This document shows positions 51,356 through 62,699 of a DNA stretch of 64,000 nt, one piece after another. Under the pieces are notes generated by a model. The model worked only from the letters and a program-made list of their open reading frames with translations. It was not told the origin of the DNA and made no database searches. The position numbers and the translations under genes were made by a program. Every line of letters begins with the position of its first letter. The stretch's first letter is position 1. Source of the stretch: Datura wrightii (lineage: Eukaryota; Streptophyta; Magnoliopsida; Solanales; Solanaceae); contig JASDFA010000001.1 of the NCBI GenBank assembly GCA_035772735.1, forward strand, positions 76,844,001 through 76,908,000, read 5' to 3'.

Positions 51356-54104
51356 TGTCACGCCCCGCCTTGGGGGGTATGACTGGCACCTGGTGCCGTA
51401 CTAGGACCTGAACTACTGGATTGCTAAGCCTAGGCACATCTGGTGCCTGGCTGGCTCTAATTCACATTTCTGGAAACAAAGGGCTATATAACAGTTGTAA
51501 ACACAGCCCCCGGCCCATTGGCCTATAGCCTCCTGTACCTGTAATAACAGCTGACCAGAACAAGCAACTATAGGGAAGCCTATGCGGGCCGACAAGGCCA
51601 CCATGCTGTCTAGTTATCTGCATTCAGCAATAAAATTCTAGAAGGCTACGTGACCGGCAAGGTCACCACTACTGTCAAACTTATGGCCCCACACGGCCAA
51701 CATAAAAGAAGCAAGAGTACTAACAGCTAACAACTGCACGACCTCACACAACCGGCTCAACTGACCACAGGGAAATATACAGACTGCAAGCCTCTAGGAA
51801 TAGCAATAGAAATGATCGAGACAGGGCCCCGACCTACCCGTACTATACAACAAAAAGGAACTGAAATACACCTCTGGAATTCAGTCTCCGGATGACAGGA
51901 GATGAATACTCGATCGCTGACAAGAATCACGTAGCATCGCCTGCTCGTCTATGAGTACCTGCAGGCAAGTAATGCAGCGCCCCACCGGGCGTCAGTACCG
52001 CTGGTACTGAGTATGTAAAGCAATAACTGAAAGCAAAATCTGAAAGCAATAATATAACTGATGAAACTGAAGTAGAAGGAATAGCTTAACTGTCTGATAA
52101 TGTAAGTCATACCTTCTCTTAATCATACTGGAAGGAGTAGGAGTCATACCTGAGGATTGATCATTCTACTGTCGATCTACTCGTATCTACTGTAACACAG
52201 TGTAACATATCATAACATACATAGCATACACAAACCTTACCCGGCCCCCATAAGCCGGGAGGTACAATCAGCACAGAATCTACACCCCTACCCCGGTCAT
52301 CCCATCTCCTATAATAGCTGTAAGCATCCTGCCGGTCCCCTGGGTATGCACTTGGGCTCGCTGAGCCCCTGACTATAACTGTATCTGAGTCCGAAGGACT
52401 CCTGAATCAACACCCGGGCGTATCCGCTCGACGGGGGTGTATAAAAGCCGACCAAGGCAAAATATGGGGAAAACTGGCATCCCATCTTCGTCCCCTTGCG
52501 GGAAGGCATACCACTCCGTAGAGTGACGTATCCTCGTCCTCTGGCGGACGAGTCGATACAGCTATTAACCCTGGGGCGGTCATGGATGCTAGGTAATCCA
52601 ACCCCAAACAATACAACGGTCTCAACTAGTAATGCTGTCTGCGTGTCTCACATGCTGAGGCTAATAGGGGGAAAGTATCACATATATTACATGCTGAACT
52701 AATGATAGTAATCTGTACGTATTTAATACGTGCTGAGGCAGGTAAAGATGTATAAATATGAATATAGTCTCCTGCCGGGCGGTACTGGGGCAAATGCTAT
52801 ATAAGATAATGTTTCTGCTGAAAACTCTGCTGTTTACTCAGTTTCTGTATACACTATATGCTGGACTAGTAATAGAAATATGTACATACTTAACACATGC
52901 TGAGGCTGGAAATAATATATATGTATGCACGAATATGGTCTTCTACCAGACTGTACTAAGGCTAATGCTGAACATGATATAGTTCTTTTGCTGAAACTAT
53001 GCTGTATACTGATTTTCTATAGTAACATGATTTACTATTCCTAACATGCTTTCTAACTTCGTTTCAACTTATCATTCCATTTCTGAGCTGTCTTACAGGT
53101 ACTACTTGCTCTACTGAGTTTCGATTGAGCACAATGATATACTAACATCCTGTGTAACATCGCATATTGAGCATACTGTGCAGTTTCTAATGCTTATATT
53201 AGAATCTCTATCGTACTAGCAAATTTCACGCAAGTTGTAACTAGATACTTTCAATATCGTACCAACAGTCGTAACAAACGTAACACATGACTTCTGGACA
53301 ATCTACTGGCCTTTAAATTACTGTACTGTATCAAGATTTCTTAACTTGCCGAGGAAACTAACTTTACATACCTTATACTTGAACTATTCGTCTGTCGGAC
53401 GAAGCTCGGCCGGTACTTTAACTGTTTCCTCCCAACTGCATTCATAAACATATCAATCAATACTAAATACAACTTTATTTCAAAAGGCAACGTCACTTTT
53501 GATATTGTTTATAGCCTAAACTTAGGCTTATCGAAAGACGGCCAGAAACTCGCTATTTTTCAGAGGTCCAGAAGGGAGAAATATTCACTTCACAGCTAGG
53601 AACGCATAGACACTAATTTAGAGCAATTCCACTTACCTTAGCTCAGTGGCTCGACGATTCGTCGGCCGTATTTTACGAAACTGAATCCGTAGGAATGCTC
53701 TCTGCTGCTAAATACCTCGGTATCTGGGATTAATTTGAGTTTGGGCAGCGTTTAGCAGCGTAATCGGATGAAAATTATATAATTTCTTCGTTTCTCCTTT
53801 CTCTCTGCGTTTGCTCTATGTTTTCTGGAATTTCCTTTGATTTAAAATGAAATTAAACCGAAGTGGGGCTTATATACTTGAGCCTGAACCTGGGCAACGT
53901 GTCACGGAGCCATCGCGGAGGCCTCACCTCCGTGACACGCTGCCATTGCGGAGGGGCTCTGCCTCGGCTCCTCCCGCGATGGTTCGACGGGTTTCTCGTC
54001 CGATCTTTTTGCCGGGCCTTTCTACAGCACGTATGGCCTTCAAATGTGCTTAACCAACGTGTGAATAGGTCGTCTTGGTGCCAGGAATTCTACGGGGTAT
54101 AACA
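51356..54104 (-). repeat. Element H 5' LTR (right copy)
   Basis: 2749 bp, the same length as the left copy with only scattered substitutions. The hairpin module lies at about 53898-53982 and the inverted TATA box at 53869-53879. Confidence 0.94.
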
Positions 54105-55310
54105 TGTTCCTCTCGGACAGGAGCCACTCGATAGTAAAATTCGCTCTCTTGGATGCTCCCCTCAGGTTTGAGCCTCTCAATTCAGGATATAATCACTATC
54201 CTACTCATTCTTAATATTTGTAAAACAATAAGTATGTAAGTCGTACACATTCACATATACACTAATTTTTGATTCTTCGTTCACATGATCAACTCATGAC
54301 AAATAGCTCACTTCACAATTTCACATACGCTTAATAACATGTTAATCATTATTTTCTATCGACACGGTAAACATACCCATTTGCAGGACGAATGCACAAT
54401 AAGGGGTGTCTGAAGACCAATCACATAAAATTATCACCTAAGCATATAATTCATTAAGCAGGGTCTACCCCTCCAACCATAACCTACCTCGATTAATCGA
54501 AGTTACTGACTTCGCTGCTCTGCAGGAGCTTTGCCCTTTCTCAATGCTTCAGATCGTTCAAAATCTACACACATATTGTAATTAGTTAGTCACTCCTCAA
54601 GGTAGGGCCTAATTAGATCAAGTCCCTCTCTTTTAAGAGCAATTTAATAGGAAACCCTTCCCTTCCACCTAGTTTTAGGTCCCCACCTTATCTAACCCGT
54701 CAATATTCTCAAGAAGAACCTTAGGAAGTAATCATTAAGAAAAATTCAACAATCAAAACCTCCCATTACTCCCCCATAATTCATCCCTAGTACATCAATA
54801 TAGGGTTCTCTAGTTTATATTTTCACTATTAATGGGTCCCCCTTAAGCTTCTACGATAAATAATACCCATTAAAGGAGCTAGGGGACAAGAAACTAACCT
54901 TTTCACCACCACTTTCTGCTCTAGGGAAGAAATCTCTCTCAACTTTTCACTCTCACATTTTGAAAATAATGGGACTTAATCCAAGAAATTCCACTTAAAC
55001 CCACTTTCTAATTCCCGTCTTCTGCTGTGGCGATAACTTTTCTACTACAGTAGACCCGCTATGGTGGTTAGGGCACCGCTGTGGTGGTTCCAGCGATTAT
55101 CCTCTATCTCACTATGGCGGAACTCCGACCGTCACCACGTCTCACTGCAGCAGAAATCCCACCGCTGTAGCGGTCCCCCAAGCCAGTAGCTACCTAGAAT
55201 TCACCAGTTTCACACTTAGAAAGATTTTCATAGCCCTTTCTATTCCTTCCCTAGCTAGTTCCAGTGTTCTAGGCCCTTAACCATCCCGTAACGACGTCTG
55301 GGTCGTTACA

Positions 55311-55495
55311 ATTGAGCAGTCACCTTCGGTGGGTACACCGCACTCATAATAAGGTTCACTATATCTGCGTACTAAGGGAGTTCAACCACATTAGTTCTAA
55401 GAGCTGCTAATTAGGGAACTCTTGCCAAATATGCCCATCCTCAATCACATATGACTTGTTCTCCAACCGGGACAAGTGATCTGCTACCTGGTTTT
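55311..55495 (-). pseudogene. Element K: Athila-like RNase H end
   Basis: The minus strand encodes NQVADHLSRLENKSYVIEDG, the typical end of an Athila-type RNase H, then a shifted frame with VVELP, a TAG where tryptophan is usual, YADIVN and YPPKVTAQ. In intact relatives this runs into the segment before integrase, which here continues at 33261. The piece is bounded by solo LTR I and by element E. Confidence 0.8.
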
Positions 55496-58122
55496 TGTAA
55501 TACCCAGAAGTGCTTAGGAGTAGACCCGAGAAGCTAAAATGAAAAACTGTTGTAAGTTAGGAAAAAGGCTGTAGGATAAAGGTACCACAACCCGTGGTAA
55601 GTAACCACGGGCCGTCGTTGGTGGTCATGGGTTTAGGTGGTTAGGTATTAGAGGGAAACAACGGTTGATTCAACAACCTATGGTAAGTAACCACGAGCCG
55701 TCATTTGTTGTCATGGTAGGAAGTGGACTTGGAAGTAGGAAGGTATGATGGGTCATGCAATGACCCGTTGTGGGGAGCCATGGTAAGGGAGCCCAGTTCT
55801 CAGTGAGAAAGGATGGATAGCAACCACGACCCATTGAAACGTACGACGAGCTGTGGTGAGGCTCGTTGGATAGAAGTTCAGAAGGTTAGGGGGGAGAAAT
55901 CAACAATTGAAGGAACGGCCCATTGGATCATAGTACGACACGTCCTGTCTATCTGTTGGTTAAGTTTCGAAGAGAAGCCATTCAGCAATTCATTCTACGA
56001 GAACACAGAACTGTCCATGGGTTGTTTCCACGACCCGTTGGTTCCACCCGTGGTTTCATCCGGCCAGTTTTTATGCAGGTTCATTAAGGGCATTTTTGAC
56101 TTTTCCACGCTTTAATACCCTAAACTACGTCGTTTTGGATATTTTTCTGAGTGTGATAAGATAAGTTAATTCCTTTATGCATGCTCATTCTCATGCAAAA
56201 GCTTAGAGAGATTTTTAGGAGATTCAAGGTCTTCTCCCCCAAGTTTCCATCAATTTCCTTGTGGGTATTCAACGAACTTCGAGTCAATCCATTTCCAGGT
56301 ATGTACGGTTTTAATGGGTTTCTTCCTTCCACACCCATGCCCAATTCTTATCAATTAGTGTTAAATTATGAATAATCAATAATGGGGTTTTGATCAATTG
56401 CATGATTCTTATATCTCTATTCATGGGTATGATTAGATTGAGTTGATACTGATGATTTACGAAGTTTGGGAAGATTCCAACTTGTTTCTCTTATAAAAAT
56501 TATTTTTCCTAAAATTGAATCTAAAACACCCATGGGTGAAGAGTTCATAAAAGAGGTGATTTATGGTAAATGTGTGGTGGTGATGAAGTTGATGATGAAA
56601 AGCATGTTTCTAAAACTACCCATGATTTTGATGTTGTTTCTTAAATGAATCTATTGGATTCTAGAACAATAGAGCTTTGGGTAATGCCCACATGTTGATT
56701 AAAGTGATGATTTTCCTGACATAATCTTATCACATTGTTTAAAGTGAAAATTTTCCAATTCTTATTATAAATCCTAGCTTGTGGTATATCGAGTAAATAT
56801 TTCTACATGTAGCTTACCACATGATTTGGAGTAGATGCTCCCACCTATGATTGAGCTTGTGGTATGTTTCAAAATAAAGATTCTCATATGCATGAATTTA
56901 TAATTGAGATATATGACATTATTGAGCTTTGTTGAAGGACAATGTTGAGCTTCATTTTCATATGATGTCCAGTCTATGCATGATTTCGTTAATGAGCTTT
57001 GTCAATAGACAATGTTGAGCTTCGTTTCATACAATGTTGGGTCATGCATGATTTCATGTTGAGCTTCGTCAATAGATGATGTTGAGCTTCGTTATATATG
57101 ATGTAGAGCATTGCATATTTTGGGAGAAGAGTCTAGCACCGAGCGGGTTAAGGTTCGATTACTCTATGCCCCAGAACTACGCGCCAACATATGTTGATAC
57201 TATTATATTATTGGGTCCTCCCTTGTGAGCTATCCTTGGTCCGATTGGCCCTTCAACTTGATATCGATATCATGGTATTGTCTATCTCCCTGGCAAGGTT
57301 ATGGATGACTCTACCCACTTGAGTGTGATAGTTGGGACCACGTAAGCTCTATCGTGGTATGTCGGTTAAGTGACGAGTCTCCCACTGTCTATATCATTCG
57401 GATTTGCATATTCACTATCATGATGATTAGTTATGCATGCATGTACAAGAAGCATGATTTGACTCATTATTCAGCTTTTGATATAAATGTTATGTTTCAT
57501 CTTTGAGTCATTCGAGTCAATCATGATGTTATAAAGCTATGTATGGTCATGTTATGATAAGATTATGAATACAGAAAGAATGCATTTATGCCTTTCCTCT
57601 CATGTTGAAAGCTTATGATACATGTTATGAACTGTTTTGAATAATCTACCTTGCTAGAGCGGTTTTACTTACCTTGCATTCTCGGTACATTCCACATACT
57701 GATCGCATACTTATATGTTGTATCTTTTTATGATACAGGGTCTAGATCTCAAGCTCGTCCTCATCCTTAGTCCATCTCAGCTTACGTTATTAGCTCATTG
57801 GTGAGTCCTCATGTTTCGAGGGCTGTTTGACAGACTTTTTATATTATATTGAGTTTCAGTATTGTTCGGGTTACTTGGGGATGCTGTCCAATCAACCCAT
57901 CGTATACAGTAGAGGCTTTTTGACTAGTATGTAGTACTCAACTATTATATATGTTCAGTATTTCTTGATGTTGTGCTATGGTTATGTTTCTGCTATGTTT
58001 ATTTTTAATGCACCACTTGTTTAATTGAGAATAGTTGTATGCATGTGCCATGGGTTGACTTGGGGTCTCTCGGGGTCCCTTATCCCATGTCTACGATTCG
58101 GGCTTCCATTCAGGTCGTGACA
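55496..58122 (+). repeat. Element E 5' LTR
   Basis: A 2627-bp LTR from TGTAATACCC to GTCGTGACA, followed by a primer site. It shares blocks with the element D LTR, for example GAACTACGCGCCAAC and TTGATATCGATATCATGGTA. Palindromic CCACGGGCCGTCG and CCACGAGCCGTCA-type cassettes lie at 55590-55900, and a tandem repeat at about 56920-57110. The partner LTR lies beyond the window. Confidence 0.88.
56920..57110 (+). repeat. Tandem GAGCTTCGT repeats, element E LTR
   Basis: About three imperfect units of 55-70 bp carry AATGTTGAGCTTCGTT and TCATGCATGATTTC. Element D has a single copy at the equivalent place (near 34610). Confidence 0.75.
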
Positions 58123-58126
58123 AACT

Positions 58127-58138
58127 TGGTATCAAAGC
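58127..58138 (+). other. Element E primer-binding site
   Basis: TGGTATCAAAGC has one mismatch to the initiator tRNA-Met complement and sits four bases after the LTR. Confidence 0.82.
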
Positions 58139-58331
58139 AATAGGTTGGTCGTGTCCTAAGGAGTCCGAAAGCCGCGTTAGGTAGAGTCTTTTTATGGGTG
58201 TGAAGCGCGCCACACTTATGACGAAGAGGCTACTAAATGTTTTAGGAAATGTTTCCTTCTTTCGCGATCTATATCATGCGATGAAAAAACCTTCTATCCT
58301 TCTAATTCGTGCTATTTGTAATTGCAAAATC

Positions 58332-58928
58332 ATGGCTTCTAAGAGGATGAACAGAAGGAGGAATGGAGGTGGTGAAGGCCACGATGAGGGAAACGATAAT
58401 GGACATCAGCCAACCCCACCAGTTCAGGAGCCCCAAGCACCGGAGCCAGCCGCTCATGCTGAGTTTTGAGCTTCCATCCAGATATTGGTGTAGGCCTTGA
58501 TTGCTTAGGTCAATCAGCGGGCCGTTGTGCATGTTCCTCATAATGCTAATGTGGCGGCGGCCAGAGTCTGAGACTTTTTGAGAATGAACCCGCTAGAGTT
58601 CTTAGGGTCCAAGGTAGATGAGGACCCGAACGACTTCATTGATGAGATTGTCAAGATCACCCAGGTTATGGGGTGAGCAGTGTAGAGTGTACATAGTTAG
58701 CCTCCTACCAGTTGAAAGGGGTTGCGCATATTTGGTTCTGCCAGTGGAAGGACATAAGAGTCGCTGGAGCAGGTCCGGTCACATGGAAGGAGTTTCAGGT
58801 TGCATTCCTCGATCGATTCTTCCCTCGAGAGATGAGGGAGTTGAAAGCAGCTGAATTTTCAAATCTAAAGCAAGGGGAGGATGACTGTCCAGGAGTACGC
58901 CCTTGAGTTCACCTACTTATCTAAATAT
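58332..58928 (+). pseudogene. Element E gag, truncated by element F
   Basis: Starts MASKRMNRRRNGGG at the ATG at 58332 and continues with PPVQEPQAPEPAAHAEF, then a TGA (58467-58469), then gag pieces in shifting frames (FLRMNPLEFLGSKVDEDPND, AHIWFCQWKD, then RFFPREMRELKAAEF). It resembles element D gag. Element F inserted at 58929, and the rest is outside the window. Confidence 0.85.
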
Positions 58929-59085
58929 TGTTACACCCCGTGAAATGGTGTTAGTTAGTAGGCGTACGCGTGGATTTGTGATGAATAAAAAGAGCTTGAC
59001 GCGTGTAGGAAAATCTTCGGAAGCAGGGTCGGACGGGAATAGTGCTCACAGGGCCAGTGTGTTGCGCCAGCTAGCAGTGCACTGG

Positions 59086-59212
59086 CCAGCGCGGGGCACC
59101 AGGCCCTATGGCGCTTTGAGAGGCGCGGGGCGCCAGGCCCTGTGGCTCTTTGAGAGGTGCGAGGCACCAGGACCTATGGCGCTTTGCAAGGCACGGGGCG
59201 CCCCTAGGCCAC
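59086..59212 (+). promoter_or_regulatory. GC-rich tandem repeat upstream of TATA, element F LTR
   Basis: Three to four units of about 40-45 bp are built on GGCGCGGGGCGCCAGGCCC and ATGGCGCTTTG. They end about 13 bp before TATATAAAT (59225-59233). The place corresponds to the hairpin module of B, C, G and H, but the sequence is different. Confidence 0.7.
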
Positions 59213-59224
59213 CACCTCATTGCC

Positions 59225-59233
59225 TATATAAAT
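59225..59233 (+). promoter_or_regulatory. TATA box of element F LTR
   Basis: CCTATATAAATCA lies directly after the GC-rich repeat, the usual plant core promoter form. Confidence 0.75.
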
Positions 59234-59995
59234 CACTCTCGTTCAATTTGAATTATTTGATATAAGACCCCTTGTCTAGAAACAAGAACACACGCCAATT
59301 TTGATCTATATTCATTCGATTACACTACCAAACATCGTCTAAATCCAAATTAACTTCAGGTATCGGGTTATAAGCCTACAGGGAGCATTACTACGGAGTT
59401 ATTTTCGTGAAATTCACCAGGCGAATCGTAACCCCACCGACTAGAAGTTGTCCTAATTGCTCCAAACTAATTTCTATACGATCACATATTTCAAGTAAGC
59501 ATTTCTCTTCTGAACTCTCAAGAAATTATACTTTTTCGGTCGTGTTTCGATAAGGTAACGTATAGTTAATATTAGTAGTAAAAGTTATCATTTTTGCCAA
59601 ATTTAGTACTGAAACTAGTCTTATTCTCCCAGTAATATGATTTTAGTTGGAAAGGGCTGTTGAATATGGATTGAAACTCGCCAGATATACAGGAAATTAG
59701 CACTCGAGGTATGTAAGGAAATTCTTTCGGCAAGTTGGGTCCATCATAAAGTTGGCATGGTTTGTATGTCTATAGTATTTCTGAATAAACCCACTGGGGC
59801 CAGATGTTATGAATTGAATAGGTACAGTAACGGTAATTTAAGCAACCTTTGTTGGAAATAACCCTAGCCAGTTTGGTTATCATATAATATATTTCGGGTA
59901 TGAATGTTATTGCCTATAAAGTAATGTATACTAGAGCAGTATGATGTCTGAAGGAACTAGAGTGAGCCCGCGAGGGCCATATCCAGTTTCAGAGC

Positions 59996-60342
59996 TTACG
60001 TTATGGCCCATAGTCGAGCCAAGGCTCGGGTCCAGTCACAACAGTTCCATTATAACCCATAGTCGGGCTCAGGCCTGGGGTCCAATTATTGGAGATTATA
60101 TTACAGCCCATAGTCGAGCTAAGGCGTGGGCCAAGTTACAGCAGTCATAGCATGATCCATAGGCGAGCCAAGGCTCAGGATCCAGATACAGCAGTTGCAT
60201 TATGAACCATATTCGGGCCAAGGCCCGGGGTCCAGCTATCTGAGGTTACATTATGACCCATAGTCAGGCCAAGGCCCAGGGTCTAGCTATCCGAGGTTAC
60301 GTTATGACCCATAGTTGAGCCAAGGCTCGGAGTCCAGTTACA
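59996..60342 (+). repeat. Minisatellite with hairpin core, element F LTR
   Basis: Seven imperfect units of about 50 bp have the core CCATAGTCGAGCCAAGGCTC. Each unit has a small inverted repeat, CGAGCC-AA-GGCTCG or CGGGCC-AA-GGCCCG, with both arms changed together in some units. It lies downstream of the TATA box, so it would be transcribed. Confidence 0.85.
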
Positions 60343-61321
60343 CAGCCAGACAGTTCAGACACATACACCGCCATAGTAGCCTATTAGGCTTAGACGTGTG
60401 TTCAGAGAATGAGTAATCCAGAATTACCATATGCCCACAGCTTTTAGTAGCCAGACAGTAGAAGTATACCTTGTTTGTACCTACCAGGGCTTATGGGGGC
60501 CCAGGAAGGTTTATCTATGTTGTTTGTACCTTCCAGGCTTATGGGTGCCCGTTTAGGTTCTTCTTTGCGTATAGATAGACTTGTTGTTTAGATATTTCAG
60601 ACGGTGAAGGTATTCAGGTGAAATCCTTACTCTCTTCTTTGATTACTACAATTTTACCAGCTTTCAATCAGTTATTATCTTTCCGCCTTACATATTCGGT
60701 ACATGTTGTATGGACGCCCACTTGGGGTGCTGCATTACTTTCCTGCAGGTGCAGATAGACGCGGTTCAGGATGTTCCTAGCCTTTAGCTAAGGTCAACAG
60801 TCCATTCAGCTCCTTCCCTACGGAGCTGAAAGTTAGTAGAGGTTTACTCTTTTTATGTACAGTTTATGGGTAGGTTGGGGCTCTGTCTCGACCATTATAT
60901 CACTCCTAGAGGCTTGCAGACTGTTGTATATTCCCTGTGGTTGGTTTGTTGATGGCGTTGTAGGGCCCGTGTATGCTTTATGTCTTGTGATGGCTGTGTG
61001 GGGCCTTTTTTAGCTGTTAGTAGTGGCCTTGTCGGCCATAGAGTGGTTTAGTGCCTGATTTACGTTTCAGTTATAACTAGACAGTATGGTGGTCTTGTCG
61101 GCCCGCATAGGATCCCTGTTGTCGTGCTGTTGTGGTTAGCTATCTTCTTTTACAGGTGGCCTTGTCGGTCAAAGGCTGTGTTTACAATCAGGTTATAGCT
61201 CGTTGGTTTCTTGGATTAAGTGTTAGCATGCACCAACGGTGCACCAGTCCAGTCAGGTTAGTTCTGACCCAGTGTGGCACCAGGTGCTAGTCATACCTCC
61301 CAAGGTAGGGCATGACAAACT

Positions 61322-61333
61322 TGGTATCAGAGC
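61322..61333 (+). other. Element F primer-binding site (initiator tRNA-Met)
   Basis: TGGTATCAGAGC lies four bases after the LTR end. Confidence 0.9.
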
Positions 61334-61530
61334 AGGTCGTATTCTAGGGAGTTTGCAAGCCATGCCAAGTAGAGTCTTGTCTATGGGTGTGTTGTGCAAC
61401 ACATTCTACGGGCAGGAGGCTGTAAGGCATAATATTGTGGTTACTCTTCTTTCTCCTCCAGTCGTGCTATAGAGCTGTGTTGTATAGGGTAACTCCTTGA
61501 GCTTATGCTATCCTATTTATTTACAGAGAA

Positions 61531-62699
61531 ATGTCGGGCACACGGCAGACCGCGATTGGTCGAAAGCTGGATGTGGCAGTAGGAGAGGGCACTAGTAGGG
61601 GGCCCTAGGCAGAGTCAGCCCGATCTGAGGGTGACCGGGGGACACCACCTCGATTTCCCCAGTATTCACCACCACATTCAGAGCCCGCTAGGATGGCAGA
61701 TATACCAGCACCACCCCCAGCTATTCCTATGCCATCAGATCAGGAGCTCAGGGGTGCATTTTATATGTTGATACAGATGATGCAGCCTCAACCGGTAGTA
61801 CCAGCAGCCGTTGATCCCACTGAGGGGCCCGGTAGCTCGAGAGTTCGTGAGTTCTTGGACTTGAGTCACCCGTAGTTCACAGGGACAAATGGTAGAGAGG
61901 ACCCCCAAAACTTTATAGATCAACTGCAGAGAATATTCAGGGTCATGCATGCCTTGTCCACCAAATCAGTTGAGCTAGCAGTATTTAGATTGCGATATGT
62001 AACGGTTTTGTGGTACGAGAGTTGGGAGATATCTCGAGGTAGAGATGTACCTCCACCTACATGGCCTGTTTTTTCTAAGGCTTTTATAGGTCATTATTTG
62101 CCTCGAGAGGTCCGGCAGGCCAGAGTTGAGCAGTTTTTGCATCTTGAGCAGGGTAGAATGAGTGTCAGGGAGTATGCACTGAGATTTGACTCCTTATCCA
62201 GGTATGCACCCTCGTTTGTTGACACTATGCCAGCCAAGGTGCACCGGTTTATCATGGGGCTTATGTCAGAATATATAGATCCTTGTATTACCACCACCTT
62301 GAGAGAGGACATGGACATTTCACTAATCCAGGCCTTTCCCCAGAATATAGAAGAACTAAGACAATGTCAGTATGTCATAGAGAGGTCGGGTCAGGAGCAG
62401 CGTCGGAGGGCCAGACCCACAGATTTTCAAGCAAACTTTCGGGGTGGGCCCAGGCCCCGTTTGTCAGGTAGGCCACCCAGGCCCCATTTCAGCAACAATC
62501 AGACAGAAGGTTAGATCATCGGAGGCAGTTAGGCCCCAGTGAAAGTTCACGGGCATCAGGCTCCCAACATTAGAGGGGGCTAGATCAGACAGAGCCGATA
62601 GTACCATGATGTAGTACCTGTCATAGGCTACACCGGGGGAGATGCAGGTATGGTTCCAATGCTTGTTATTCCTGCGGGCAGGGGGGATGTCCGGTGCTT
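61531..62699 (+). pseudogene. Element F gag, truncated by element G
   Basis: Starts MSGTRQTAIGRKLDVAVGEG at 61531 and follows element B gag, with the core RIFRVMHALSTKSVELAVFR and LPREVRQARVEQFLHLEQG. In-frame TAGs lie near 61606 and at 61873-61875 (B has CAG at the latter), and a stop lies at 62512-62514. A zinc-knuckle piece (CYSCGQGG) in another frame lies near 62661-62690, just before the LTR of element G begins. The rest of F is outside the window. Confidence 0.87.

Larger units (their letters stand above)
44175..54104 (-). mobile_element. Element H: minus-strand relative of element B with a decayed interior
   Basis: A 9930-bp element flanked by perfect 5-bp duplications TGTTC (44170-44174 and 54105-54109). 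Both LTRs are exactly 2749 bp (44175-46923 and 51356-54104) and nearly identical by eye. They start TGTTATACCCC and end GGCGTGACA in the minus direction, the same family as element B. The internal region (46924-51355, 4432 bp) is shorter than B's (5236 bp) and heavily scrambled. Confidence 0.94.
58929..61317 (+). repeat. Element F 5' LTR
   Basis: A 2389-bp LTR from TGTTACACCCCG to GGGCATGACA. It carries a GC-rich tandem repeat at 59086-59212, a TATA box at 59225-59233 and a seven-unit minisatellite at 59996-60342. Its end resembles the element B LTR (TGGCACCAGGTGC, CTCCCAAGGTAGGG), so F is a relative of B. Confidence 0.9.

Noticed and set aside
59996..60342. CRISPR-like regular repeat array
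   Set aside because: Units are direct tandem repeats without unique spacers, inside a plant LTR.
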